DNA of 64,000 bases from Epiperipatus broadwayi (lineage: Eukaryota > Onychophora > Udeonychophora > Euonychophora > Peripatidae), in the NCBI GenBank assembly GCA_028023455.1, contig JAQFVV010000232.1:1054001-1118000 (forward strand). The letters run 5' to 3'. Positions 35,869 to 47,844 of this stretch are shown here, in pieces. The notes below the pieces were generated by a model that was not told the origin of the DNA, searched no databases, and worked only from the letters and a program-made list of their open reading frames with translations. The position numbers and the translations under genes were made by a program. Positions within the stretch are counted from its first letter, which is position 1. The number at the start of each line of letters is the position of its first letter.

Positions 35869-35880
35869 CGTTGAGCACCA
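35869..35880 (-). promoter_or_regulatory. Primer binding site, tRNA-Lys-like
   Basis: Two bases inside the 5' LTR the minus strand reads TGGTGCTCAACG. This matches the classic tRNA-Lys primer site TGGCGCCCAACG except for two C-to-T changes, one of them in a CpG. It supports the LTR boundary and minus orientation. Confidence 0.75.
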
Positions 35881-35882
35881 AA

Positions 35883-38143
35883 TATAATGGGACGGCCTAT
35901 TTGATAGCCTTAGTTGAGGCACCAAATATAACGGAACGGCATTTAATCATCCCAGTTGATATACCAAATATAACAGAATCGATTATATTTAATGCTTGGA
36001 AATCATTAACTTAATGCTTCATAGTTAGGTTCACCAAATATAACAGAATGGATTATATTTAAAGTCTAAGTTGGTCTTGTTAAATATAAGGGGATGATTA
36101 AATTCCCTAGAAAGAGGATATGCATTTCACTACAATCGGACTTTGGGTCTTCAGGTAGAATGCTAGAAATGAATCGATGAAATACTAAGTCCATGATTAT
36201 ATCTATCTTTATTATGCTAGCTCAATAATCTTTAAATAAGTTTTAATATAATTTAGACTAGTTCATCCCTCTTTCAGTCACCATTATGCCACGATATTCA
36301 AACTCATGGAGAATTTGCAATTAGCTCTTTTCAGGGATAATTTCAAAACAAGTTATTATTTAATATGCCTTTATATAAGCATTAACTAATAATTGATATT
36401 CATATGATATTTATAATACTAGCATATATATAATATAATTCAATAATGATTAGACAAAGAGATCAAGTTAATAAATCAATATTTAATAAACAATAAAAAA
36501 TATAATATAATAGATAAATAAAATATTAATAAATAAATACGGATGAATTTTACCATTTTAAAAATATTAATAAATAATATTCTTATTTAATACCCTATGA
36601 TAAAATTCAATACTATAATAAACTTTCAAAAATTAAAGAAAATAGTTTAAATTAACAGATATATAAAAACAATATCTGGATTCAAAAATTAATAATTTAT
36701 GTAACTTATTAATTTATTTACCATTCTTATTTATATGTTTCATAATTACTAATATATAAGTACTATTTACAATTGTATAACTTATATATTATATGTATTT
36801 TTGATAAATAAAATACATTAAACGTTTACAATATTATGTAGTAAATACAATATAATCCTGTTTAAAATATCTATTAAATAATAACTATTCTTTATATCCT
36901 TCATCTAATTTGATGAATTATGTCAAGCTTTCAATTAATTATATTTAATATTAAATATAATTTTCCTATTAAGATATAATGATGTGATGCCAAATTTGAA
37001 ATAAAGATAATAATAATAATAAACATATTAAAATAATATAAGCATTATTATAATATATATATAAATAAATAATAAAGAAAACTTATTTTCCAGAGTTGAG
37101 AGTAGATATTGAAGTCTATAGTTCATAATCCTAATGAAGATCTTTTACAAAGTATATTATTAATCCATTGGTATAATGATGATGATTTATTTATCCTTAA
37201 TTGATAAACTGTTAATAATATCCAATGATTTGATTGATATGAAATAAAGTAAATATTCTTCGAATATAGATGTTCTTAATCTCCATTTTTCTATTATCAT
37301 TAGACGTTCTATATATCCAATATTTCAAAATATTTTAAAATAGCATGCAAGGTTGGTTTCGAAACCTTTACGATACAAAGCTGTTCTACTCAAAGCACAT
37401 TGTTTTATCCTATATATATATATATCTTAAATTTATATATATCTGAAGAATAACGGAAGTGTTAAAACAACGTAGTTTTCAAAAAACTTAAACAGACGTT
37501 CTTTTCTTTTATATTGCTATTCCTTTAAGATTTAATAGAAAATTAAAATATTTTCCTTGCAGACTTTTAATCCACAGATTATCTTAATTTGGAAAAGTTA
37601 ATATTTAAATTCCAATCGTTGAACAGTAGTATTGATAAAAGAAAAAGTTATTTAAAGAGAAATGATTTTCTTTTCTTCTCCTTAATAACAAGAGAACGAA
37701 TCAATCTGCTCGTGTGTTGTTACAAGTTCATGCTTTATTCAAATATTAATTGTTCAATAGACATTAAGATTTAATAATAAAATATATATAAAATTATTTA
37801 TTATTCTACCTCAAATCTGGCATTTTACTCAAAAAACTTGACATTAATATATATATATTGTTTAAAGTTCATGTATATATAAAATCATTCATTTCAACTC
37901 CAAATCTGTCATTTTACTCAAAAAACTTGACATTAATATATATATTGTTTAAAGTTCACATATATATAAAATCATTCATTTCAACTCCAAATCTAGCATT
38001 TTACTCAAAAGCTTAAGGTATGTATTATTTAAAACTCACATGTATACATAATAAAATAGTCAAATAAATTTTATATTTATAAATAATTTCATAAGAAATA
38101 AAACACGTTAGACCAATAATAATAACTGTAAGTTACTATTATA
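35883..38143 (-). repeat. 5' LTR of the Ty3-type element
   Basis: About 2.26 kb, direct copy of 27201-29485; it should hold the promoter for the element RNA. At its left end the sequence ACCAAATATAA occurs four times (35877, 35921, 35963, 36033), the first spanning the LTR end and the primer site. Near 37.8-38.0 kb a unit of about 75 bases (TTTACTCAAAAAACTTGACA..., TTTAAAGTTCA...) is repeated about three times. Confidence 0.9.
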
Positions 38144-38540
38144 ATATATAAATTTACTATGTATACTTGTGATAAATAAGAGCAGTCAAATGTTGAGAAA
38201 TTTCATAAAGTAAATTCAGTATAATTCAAAATTACATTATATCTTATATTAGATGTTCTACGCCAATAGAAATAAACAGTTGGTATTAACATGGATGAAA
38301 ATTATCCAATATCATAAACATTAAAAATAATACATTTTTGGATCAGATCATTCATTTTTACTAAATGAGTAAAATTTTGGAATTGGAAAAAAAAACACCA
38401 TAAAAAAACTTTTTTTGCATGTTCCTCAGGATTATTATATAGCAGCAATAGAGCAATAACAAAAAAATGGATGGATTGAAATGAGAAGTCTTGATTTAAC
38501 AAAAAAATCCAAGGAAAGACCTTGTTTTTCTGAGGGAAAT

Positions 38541-38648
38541 CTGTAAAAGTTGATTGAGTTCTAAAATTTTATGAGGAAAATGATCAACAACCAATTTCTC
38601 TGCCTCAAGCTTCACTTTATCTTTAAAATCTGTTAATTCTTTCATCAT
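38541..38648 (-). pseudogene. PA28-gamma (PSME3)-like fragment, left arm
   Basis: 36 codons reading MMKELTDFKDKVKLEAEK and then LVVDHFPHKILELNQLLQ. From memory of the family this resembles the N-terminal helix of the proteasome activator PA28-gamma (REG-gamma), where a charged helix with EAE is followed by a phenylalanine-proline, two basic residues and LLEL. That protein forms a heptameric ring that opens the 20S proteasome. Upstream the frame is lysine- and glutamate-rich; downstream (ISLRKTRSFLGFF) the similarity stops, which suggests an exon end or a truncated copy. The resemblance covers only about 30 residues, so the assignment is probable, not certain. Confidence 0.5.
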
Positions 38649-38792
38649 TTTTAAATTGTTTTTTTCCTTTTCTTCTTTTAAATATATATGAATTAAATAA
38701 TAACAGGGAATACAGATGGATAGATTGCAACTACTTCGAAAAAAAAAATTCATATATATTTAAAAGAAGAAATGAAAAAAAGCAATTTAGAA

Positions 38793-38897
38793 ATGATGAA
38801 AGAATTAACAGATTTTAAAGATAAAGTGAAGCTTGAGGCAGAGAAATTGGTTGTTGATCATTTTCCTTGTAAAATTTTAGAACTCAATCAATCCTGA
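38793..38897 (+). pseudogene. PA28-gamma (PSME3)-like fragment, right arm
   Basis: Second copy of the same peptide in the opposite orientation: MMKELTDFKDKVKLEAEK, then LVVDHFPCKILELNQS and a stop. One His is replaced by Cys. The frame ends where the right arm has its 120-base deletion. Confidence 0.5.
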
Positions 38898-39175
38898 GGA
38901 ACATGCAAAAAAAGTTTTTTATGGTGTTTTTTTTTTCCAATTTCAAAATTTTACTCATTTAGTAAAAATGAATGATCTGATCCAAAAATGTATTATTTTT
39001 AATGTTTATGTTATTGGATAATTTTCATCCATGTTAATACCAACTGTTTATTTCTATTTGCTTAGAACATCTAATATAAGATATAATGTACTTTTGAAGT
39101 ATACTGAATTTACTTTATGAAATTTCTCAACATTTGACTGCTCTTATTTATCACAAGAATACATAGTAAATTTAT

Positions 39176-39735
39176 TATTATGAAAATTGTGAAAGCTTTT
39201 ATTTAATTTTTACATATTACACATAGGTATTATATATATATCATCGATGATTAATAAGTGATTAAACAAATCAAGCTAGCCTAGGAATATATATGCTCAT
39301 ACCGGAAAATGTAAGCCCAAAGATAAACTTCCAACTATGAACTATTAATAAACTTTTGTTAGATTATTAACCAAGTACCATCTCAAGTTAAAATCAATAG
39401 ACTTCTGCTAACCAAAATAACTTTAAAGAACTTATCCAAATATTGTTATATAAATAAATATTGTTACATAAAACAAGCCATCTGTCAGTTTCATTCCACA
39501 TCACTTGTCATTCCTTGCACTTGTTCACAGGAATCTCATGCCTCCTGAGCTGTGTTCAGCATAACCAGATCTGAGAGGGTAAGTAACGTTGTCGCAACTG
39601 GAACTCTAGTGGCACTGTTTGGGAAACCAAACAGCAATTTTCTAGATGTTTCCAGTCTTTTTAATTGTACATTCTCTAATGAGCAGGAAATCTTGAGGTA
39701 GTGGGGTATGGTAGACATTGGGTAATTCCAATCTT
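39176..39735. other. No gene recognised
   Basis: AT-rich spacer between the inverted repeat and the next LTR-element relic. The 60-codon minus frame at 39536-39718 has no known motif. Base composition rises in GC near 39.5 kb without an obvious reason. Confidence 0.4.
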
Positions 39736-39739
39736 TATT

Positions 39740-42083
39740 TCAATGCTCATCAGGAAAAAAAATTAACTGAGAGAGGGGTTGGTAGGTCAGTCTGGTTACA
39801 TTTGTTGCCCTATTGTGAGGCCTGATCTTGCTAGCCTGCCTATAGGTGTAAACAGCTAGAAGAAGGTAAATGTAGAAATATGGAAGGCAAAATCAGATTA
39901 CACTTCTGTAGATATGAAAAGAGCACGTAGTGTGGGGATGTGAAATGGACGGAAAAAGGGAGAAATGAAGAGAACCAAGTAAAAATGAATGGTATATAAA
40001 GAATAAAACAGGCATGACAAAGAAATTAGAGCTAAATCATGGTGTGGATGGAGAGCTTACCAAAATTCCAAAACAATAGTGAAATATCCAAAGGAAGAAA
40101 GTACAAAGTTTAAAAATTAAATGATAACCAGAGTAAAAAAAGATGATGAACACAGAAGCCCAAGAAGATCTTCCTAGTGAAAAACAGAAAGAAGAAAATA
40201 ATCAAAAGAAGTTGGTCAACATGTAGCAGAAGCTTAGAAAAAAGGAAAGTCAGCTATGAAAATAGAAAAAGAGAAGTCAAAAAACAAAAGCAAGTCAAAG
40301 TTTAAATGAAAGAATGAAAAAACATATGAATGAAAAAACTGATGAATAGAAAAACATCACAAGCAACCAAAAGCCAAAATGAAAAGATCAATCAAATTAT
40401 ACTGACCAAATATTAAGAGTTAAAAAAGGAAGTAATAGAAAAAGTTCAACAATAACTGAATGAACAAGAGATAAGGATGACAGAACTTCATGAACAATAA
40501 AATAGAAAGGATTCAAGACTCAATGCAGAAGCAAGTAGATAATATGGCCACCCAAATCAATGAACATCAGATAAAAGGCAGCCATATATTACCAGACCAA
40601 CACTTTTAACAAGATGCAGTCAAGTGAAGGAACAGAAACAGGTCCCAAAACAAAATGTAAAAAAAAAACTTTTGAAGTCCCAATAACTAACCATATGCCA
40701 GGAATTGTGAACCAGTTCCTTAAAATACAAACTTTTGCAGGAAGCTCTAATGAAGCGTCCATTGAGTATCTCAAAATCTGGATAGAACTTCAGCATTAAT
40801 GTGTTGATGGAAGAGGCAAAACTAGTGATAGTTTGTAGCCATTTTCAGGGTGCAGCACAAGCATGGTGGACTCTGTTCAACCAGCCCACAAATTTCAACA
40901 GCTAAAGATATCCCAGGAAAAATGCCTATCTGGTGAACTTTTATTTCCAGAAGGCAAGTAGCCATGTTAAGGGCCCTGACAGTGGACCCACTATCAGAAC
41001 TCCAAATTATTAGGTTGATTCACCACAGCTTCCCTAGTTATATTGAAAGGATCCTGATTGGGATGGATCTCCTATCTACTGAGCAGGTGGCTGAGTTGTT
41101 AATGGCATATGACAACTGTGGTACCTCAGTAACAAATAAAGGTGAATCCAAACTGCCAAATAAAGCTCCCTATAGAAGAGATGATAGGCCAAAAGTAGGA
41201 GCTATCTGTTATAAGAGGAAATCACCTCCATGAAACTCAGCAACTATGACCCATTGCCATGGTATCATCACCAAAGAAATGGGGTACCACCATGGAAGAG
41301 CAGGAATTCCACCAGCACTATTCGTAGTCCTTTCCAGACCTGAGTAATAAGATCAAATAGTGATGATGACCTGCAAAGAAGTGCAGATAGAAAAACAAGT
41401 CAGCAGGATGATGTTTGGCCTGAGAAACACCAAAATGGAATAAACTAAAGATACATCACCAAATGACAAGAGTTTTACAGGAGAACTGATCATGATCCTC
41501 AGTCTCCCAAGCCATGATGCAACTACAATCCTGATCAACAAAACTATGGAAGAAGTTCATGAGTGGGAAGTAGTGATGCATGAATTTGTTTTTTCATGTT
41601 GGGGTAGGTGGATGATTGAGTAGGGCTGTTTGGATGCATTGTATTTATGATGCTCTGAAATATATGCTCAGCACTATTCATACCTAGATGTTGAGCTCCT
41701 AGAGTAGTCCAGCAGTGTTGATAGGCCTCATGAAGGGACCACATGAATAAGCTCCTAAGATGCATAGGAGATGAGCACGGCTGGCTCAGTGCCAAATATT
41801 TTCTGGCTACTAATTGTGGATGATCTATATGGGTACAAAAGAGGTAGTGCTTAAAAATGAGGTATTTTCTCATGATGTCATGGGGAATTGTATACTGGTA
41901 GTCCATGCTTAGCCATCTGCTTATCAACCTTGGAAGCTGCTGTTCACATATACACTTTCCATCTCATATTACCTATTTCATTAGGCTATCTCACTCCAGT
42001 AGAGGCACAATAATCAGTAATTGCATTTACACTATGGATTGAAATCATATTTTCAGGCAATTTCATATCAAAATTTAGTGGGG
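39740..42083 (+). mobile_element. Internal region of a third Ty3-type relic
   Basis: Starts in a lysine- and glutamate-rich stretch with many AAAG and GAAA words (39.9-40.6 kb), like the coiled-coil part of the intact gag, then a broken gag core, then about 850 bases with no recognisable protease or polymerase. AAAATTTAGTGGGG lies directly before the LTR-like sequence at 42084 and fits a polypurine tract. A 127-codon antisense frame at 41544-41927 has no clear family. Confidence 0.6.
40614..41233 (+). pseudogene. Ty3-type gag core remnant
   Basis: Fragments in several frames: 40614-40799 gives NQFLKIQTFAGSSNEASIEYLKIW, aligning with NQFVRLKIFKGSHNESPIEHIRSL in the intact gag, and 40964-41233 gives a RLIHHSFPSYIE and QVAELLMAYDN segment matching its IVELLNSIDMN end. 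Between them the plus strand keeps the gag block reading GAAQAWWT. Stops and frameshifts make it non-functional. Confidence 0.72.
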
Positions 42084-44240
42084 TGTTATGAAACATGTTT
42101 CAGACATATTTTGAAGATTTCTTTTTCTCCCATCTAAAGTGGTATAAATTGAAGTCAAACTGGCATTGTATCAATTAATGGAAAGTGAAAAATAATGATA
42201 AATAGTTTACCATGATTTTTAGAAAAAAATTAGCTTCTCAACGATTATGTTATAAAAGCCAAAATGTTTAACTTTAAAAAGAAAAATTAATATTGGAAAT
42301 CACAAAATAATAAAAATATAAATCCTTGCCATTAAAAATCAATATTTTTGAATCAAAAATTAAATAAATTTGTAACATTTAAAAAACTTGCATTTTAAAA
42401 ATATATTTATAGAGCTGAATGTTTTCGAATTATGAAATAGAAAGCTATAATTCCTGCTGCAGGCGATGAAAGTGATTAAATTTTGAAAACAAGGCAGATA
42501 AGTGATTAATTTTTAATCTGTTCCCACTCAAAGTAAACTTCCCAATGACTGAGGAGGCTAAAACAAGGACTTCAATGAAATCGTCATTAATCAAATTACT
42601 GTAGAGCCAGGCAAGATTGATCTGGAAACTTGGTTATAAAAATATAAATGGAATCAGGCAGTTCGAATTTTAGTATTAGTGCTGTAATTATCATTGGATT
42701 AATTGTCTTCACTGCTACACAGCTAGTCCCAGCCTAGAAGTCCAGGATAACCAAGTTGGAAACCACAGTGATCATCACCAGAGAAGAAACCTGTAGTTGC
42801 TGGATAACTAAATAAGAACATTATTAACATGGAAAGAACAAGAATGAATGTCTAGAAAGTAATAGCTCTTTCTGTCTGCATCATGTCTTCAAGTTGTGCC
42901 TGAGTGAACATTGATTGAAATTGTATATACCATTCAGCCTCAATAAGCAAACCCCTCTTGTAATGCAAGAATGGCCAGTAAAGGGGGAGTACTATAGATG
43001 AAAATCAAGATAAGGATTTTATATAATATTGGAAATACAGTGAAAAAATAAAATGAGAAGTGTTTATATAGTAAAAAGGTTAAGAAGTAGTATAATTGCC
43101 ATTATGTATTGGAAAGATAAAATGAAAATGTAATAATTATAATCGCATCCATTAATTTTTATAAATTTAACCTTAACCTATTTTAGGATGATAGAAAATT
43201 GCCTTTTGGCCAATTCATCCCCTGGTGATTTTTTTCATAAGTATTCGTTAAAATACATGTAAAATGGTATATATTAATTTTTCTCCCAAAAAATATGCAC
43301 TAAAGGCACAAAATTCCCACTCTTACAATAGACATATGCCTTGCTCTGACATGTTCAGCCATTGTCTGTTGCCAAGGCTGTAAAATGTTTGGCATTTTAT
43401 GACATTGTAGTTCTGATGATGCAAAAATGTGTTTATTTGTGAATTTATTGCAGTTTAGACTTTTTTTAAAAAAATAATTTACACTATATTTATTAGATAT
43501 CAAGAAATATAAATTATTAATAACTTATTTTGACTTGAAATACTTTTTCAAAAATATAACATTATATTAGCAGCTAATGTAAACATGCCCTGAAGCAAGT
43601 TATAAGACTAGCTCTGACATAAACAATCTACTTTATATTTACAAGTAAGAAAATATCGAAATTTTGCAATAAATATTTAAAAAATTTAAACTTTTAAAGC
43701 ATAATTTGTTAGATATAAGAAAAATAAATATTCATTTGGATGTTTAAAAATAAAATATTTCATTGATTTTGTAAACTGAGAATAATCTTTCTAGAAATGA
43801 CATGTAAAATCTTTGTTTTGATTATATCCTCATTATCTTAGCATTTACAGACAAAAAAATATTAACATTTTCAAGTTATTTCTGTACTAAACAAAAATAT
43901 CAAATGATGTCAAATTTATTATTTTCTGATTAGTAATAATCATTTTATCATATATTTTATGCTGATGTGTGAGACAGAAAAATGTCAGAAATATCAGAAA
44001 AATAGCTAAATTCAGTAGGGTTAATAAATACTGATTTGAAAATAAATTCTATAATAAAAGTATAATAAATATCTGTCCACTTATATATGCATCGTAAGAA
44101 TTAATTTAAAATAAATATTCCTCAGTTTAAATATGGCCACATATATGTGACTAATTTATAGGACTCCCATTTGATATGATAAAATGCTGATGGCACAAAA
44201 TGTTCTAATAAAAAACCCATCTTCATTAAATCAAATAATT
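42084..44240 (+). repeat. Probable 3' LTR of the third relic, interrupted
   Basis: Begins TGTTATGAAACATG right after a purine-rich AGTGGGG tract and aligns with 20818-21780 in the same order of blocks. The alignment is broken by 43171-44020, an 850-base insertion flanked by TTAA. The right end is not fixed because similarity fades after about 44.14 kb. Confidence 0.55.
43171..44020. mobile_element. TTAA-flanked non-autonomous element (piggyBac-like)
   Basis: TTAA at 43167-43170 and 44021-44024 flank the block; the paralogous copy near 21.56 kb has a single TTAA and no insert, giving a clean empty site. Ends read CCTTAACCTATTTTAG and, on the other strand, CCCTACTGAATTTAG, a weak terminal repeat starting with CC as in piggyBac. 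No transposase frame; the longest frame (43300-43503, minus) has no motif. A diverged relative in opposite orientation lies within 10562-11366. Confidence 0.65.
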
Positions 44241-44244
44241 ACTT

Positions 44245-45750
44245 AGGATAGATGTTTAATAATGCCAAAATTTTAAAATAATAATTTTTTTACTAGTTTC
44301 TATGATCTAGATACTGATTAGTTTTTGTTCATCTGATATCTCTATTTCGATTATGTCAATGTTCCAGAAGAAATCAATATCAAATATATTAACTTTTTAC
44401 TATTATGAGGATTTTTTATAACTAAGGAGGACATACTTATCTTTGAAAAAAAGATTATTATGATTGAATAAATATATCCAATAGTCTTTAAATACTTTAG
44501 CTTGATCACTGCCAGCAGAATAATTCACATATTTTGAAATTTAATGCATTCTTAGAAATTATCTAAAAGGTATTTTCTCCATTCTTGAATTGAGATGATT
44601 TATTAGTCCAAATTAACTAAGAGATACCAAATCAACAACTTTGACTTTTTCCTCAGAATTTGATTTCTAAAAATCAATAGATGGATTTTCTAGACATTCC
44701 TATTTTGCATCTCTTTGTTACCTTCACATTAGAGAAAATCCAATTAGCTATTTGAAAGTTTCTGACCAGATCATACTGCAGCCTGAGGTATAAGTGAAAT
44801 TTAACAGATTTGTTAAATTATATTACTTGTACACAATATGGCAGCACAATTATACAATTTAAGAAACTAGATTAAATAAATATTACTATTAATCTGCATG
44901 ATCAATTGTGTATAACTTATTTCAAATAAAGATATTTTAACTGGCATACATGAACTTTATATCCATTGTTAATGTTTTCTAATATCCAACAAAGAATTTA
45001 ACATAGAGATTGATGTCTACTTTTCTGTTAAGTCATCTGACAGATCTTTCCTTATTCATTTGGATGGTAAAATAAAATACAATTGTTAAGGCTTAATTTT
45101 ACTCAGAATAGTTTTAATTGATTATATGTTACCATAATAGCAATAAACAAAAAAATGACCAAAAAAATAAAACATGATAATGCTTAATATTATGGATTGT
45201 GATAAAATAATTGTCATTATGTTAAATTAAAAAATGTCTGCAAATAAGTACTTAAATTTTGTTCCTTTTATAATTAACTTTCTGTAGTCATGTCTTTAAT
45301 TTGGTCTCCAGAATCCATCATAAAATCATAGCTATGTGTTTTTAACTTTATATATAAAACTTTATTAGATGATAAATCCATAGCTAAATTTGTGTAAACT
45401 TCATAACTGTATTCAAACATGGATAAATTGAGAGAGAAATGAAAATTTGGGTTTAATAAAACATTTTTATAGAAATACAATTTAAAAAGTTTATCCTACT
45501 TTTCTATTGTATTTTTTTCAAAAAATTGAGTTTTAGTATTTATTGTTTTTATGGATATAACAATTTTGTTATTTCCTAGTGTAATATAGTTGAGTATTTT
45601 TCAGTATTGTAATCTGGATCATAGTAACATTTGATATTCATTTGAATAACTTATACTATTCTATGAACTCAATTAAATTTGCAAACTTAATTGTTAGTTT
45701 TCATGAGATTTTAAATCCAAAAGTTCTTCCACTATTTATTATTTTTATTA
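44245..45750. other. No gene recognised
   Basis: About 1.5 kb of AT-rich DNA without a convincing frame or repeat partner. The 68-codon minus frame at 45274-45480 is low in complexity and probably chance. Confidence 0.4.
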
Positions 45751-46923
45751 ATTTAAGTCATCATCATTTTTAACCATTATTAGTTTACTGCACGATGAAG
45801 GTTCCTTTAAGTTTAATTCTATCTTTTTGATTCATAGCCTCGTTTTTCCACATTATACCAATAAATGTTCCAATTTCATCCATCCAACTTACATGGTTTC
45901 TTTCTAGATCTTTTATAATCTCTTAAAATCTGATTTCGATTGTGTATTATCAATTATTTCTTCTAGTAATAAATCCATTCTAGTTCGATTTTTGTCTCTT
46001 AATTCTTTCAATGATATCAATAATGCTTACTTATTTATCCAAAAATTTTACTTTAGAACCCATTTTGCTATTCCCAATATACATCTCTCTGTATTTCTTT
46101 GAATGGTCTGAAGATCCTATATTGCTTTTATGTTAAATGTCCAAGTCTTGGATCCCTAAATAAGAACTAAAATATATCTATTCGTTTCACCTTCTGCCAC
46201 TTCTTTCCTACCCTCATACCCTATTTTAAACCCCAATTTATCGTAGTGTGTCTATACTGCCGCTTATATGCCGAAATCCCGCTTAAATTAGATCACGAAT
46301 GTATTAATGTTCGTGATATATATAATTTTAAAACCCTAATATTAGTAATTTATAAATTGCGAGTTTGTGTATGTATACATATTCATTTTAAAAAGTAGGT
46401 CATATAAGTAAATTTATACACAGACTGCCATAATATATTTTAAAACAAATATTTTGTTTAAATCTATTTATTTTAGAAATATTACATTCGTAATATTTAT
46501 TTTCATTTAGTAAAATAATATTTAACCGTAAATAGATTTAACCATTTAGAATTTAAAAGTGAATAATTTTGTTGTTTTTAGATTTATAAAAATCTCGCCC
46601 CAAATTTTATGTAAAAAGTAAATGAGGGTTGGGAAGAGAACAATGGGCTTAATTAGTTAAATTTGGTAAAATTCATTAATTAGTGGCTTAAATTGTTGCC
46701 ATCAGATAAGCAACAGATATCCATCCACTCAGGTATTTTTTAATTAAAATATTGTTAAAACATTTAAAGTTCTAATCCGAAAATCTTAAAAGTAAAATTA
46801 ATTAGTAATCCCTGTTTTAAAACAAGACAAAACTCTCCATACAGTAGTGCCACTCTGTGCCAACCAGAGTAATCAATGGATGCCAGAAGGCTTGTGCATA
46901 AAATGCCTATCTAGTGCCTACCC

Positions 46924-46982
46924 ATCCAATATCCCCAGACTAATTTCTGGCTTGTGGCCTTTCTCAGTGAGGAGACCTGGAT
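46924..46982 (-). ncRNA. Hammerhead ribozyme-like motif, copy 1
   Basis: Minus strand: outer stem ATCCAG/TTGGAT, core CTGAGAA, stem II GGC/GCC with loop CACAA, GAAAT, loop TA, GTC at the expected cleavage site. One conserved core G is A, so it is probably inactive. Confidence 0.65.
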
Positions 46983-47374
46983 CTGAGAGTACTGCACCTA
47001 GATCTTAGGGATCTAATGCAACCCTCTAGCAGCCACCTTTTATCTCTACTTAACTACAAAACTATGAGAATGAAATTGGAAACACAATGTTTTCAATCTA
47101 AGCTCAATAGCTTATATAGTCATATGGGTCTGAACTCAGTTCAGCACCCATAAATTTTGGTGTCTTTGGCTCTTTAACAATGATAGCCACCACTATTCTA
47201 TTAAGCAGGATTGTTGTTAAACTACTAAACATCACATGTTCACCATCTCTTATACTAGTACATAATTATTAAACAAGGCAAAGCTCTCCATACAGTAGTG
47301 CCATCCTGTGCCAACCCGAGTAATCAATGGATGCCAGAAGGTTTGTGCATAAAATCCCTATCTAGTGCCTGCTC

Positions 47375-47433
47375 ATCCATTATCCCCAAACAAGTTTCTG
47401 GCTTGTGGCCTTCGTCAGTGATGAGCCTTGGAT
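47375..47433 (-). ncRNA. Hammerhead ribozyme-like motif, copy 2, core intact
   Basis: Minus strand: ATCCAA outer stem strand, CTGACGA, A-GGC-CACAA-GCC-A (stem II), GAAAC, loop TT, GTT, then TGGGGATAATGGAT returning to stem I. All invariant core positions are present: CUGANGA, GAAA, and a cleavage triplet of NUH form (GUU). Type I layout with a two-pair stem III. It is the best candidate for activity among six copies. Confidence 0.7.
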
Positions 47434-47844
47434 CTGAGATCACTGCATCTAGATCTTAGGATCTAATGCAACCCTCCAGCAGCCACCTTTTATCTCTACT
47501 TAACTACAAAACTATGAGAATGAAATTGAAAACAATAATATTTTCAATCTAGGCTCAATAGCTTATATAGTCATATGGGTCTAAACTCAGTTCAGCACCC
47601 ATACATTTTGGTGTCTTTGGCTCTTTAACAACCATAGCCATCCTTATGCTATTAGGCAGGATTGGTATTAATCCACTAAACATCACATGATCACCATCTC
47701 TTATACTAGCACATAATTGTTGAGCTTAGATTGAAAATATTATTGTTTTCAATTTCATTCTGATAGTTTTGTAGTTAAGTAGGGATAAAAGGTGACTGCT
47801 GGAGGGTTGCATTAGATCCTAAAATCTAAATCCAAAACTCTCAG

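Larger units (their letters stand above)
27201..38143 (-). mobile_element. Nearly complete Ty3/gypsy-type LTR retrotransposon
   Basis: 10.9-kb element on the minus strand: 5' LTR at the right, primer binding site, gag, pol (protease, reverse transcriptase, RNase H, integrase), polypurine tract, 3' LTR at the left. There is no envelope gene; only about 540 bases lie between pol and the 3' LTR. Both LTRs begin and end with an imperfect TATAATRG inverted repeat instead of TG...CA. ATAT sits on both sides as a possible 4-bp target duplication, though in low-complexity sequence. The LTRs are nearly identical by eye apart from small indels, so insertion is fairly recent, yet one internal stop cuts pol. 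Confidence 0.92.
38148..39175. repeat. Large inverted repeat carrying a PA28-gamma-like fragment
   Basis: Left arm 38148-38694 and right arm 38747-39175 are reverse complements with scattered differences around a unique centre of about 52 bases. The right arm lacks about 120 bases of the left. The outer ends read ATAAATTTACTATGTAT on both arms. The left arm starts exactly at the edge of the Ty3-type element, so that element inserted at or next to its end. Both arms encode the same short peptide (see next entries). It could be a foldback element that captured a gene fragment, or a retroposed copy that inserted as an inverted pair. Confidence 0.75.
46820..47721 (-). mobile_element. Retrozyme-like repeat, tandem dimer on the minus strand
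   Basis: Two head-to-tail units of about 451 bases (46820-47270 and 47271-47721), each starting AAACAAGRC and holding a hammerhead-like motif on the minus strand. They are followed directly by two more units in opposite orientation. Sequence features: CTCCATACAGTAGTGCCA, TTATCTCTACTTAACTAC, and CAGCACCCATA blocks in both. No protein frame. Tandem ribozyme-bearing units of a few hundred bases without coding capacity are the mark of retrozymes in animals and plants. Confidence 0.72.

Noticed and set aside
41544-41927. 127-codon antisense frame in the third Ty3-type relic, possibly integrase
   Set aside because: Neither the HHCC spacing nor a DDE motif is present; orientation is opposite to gag.
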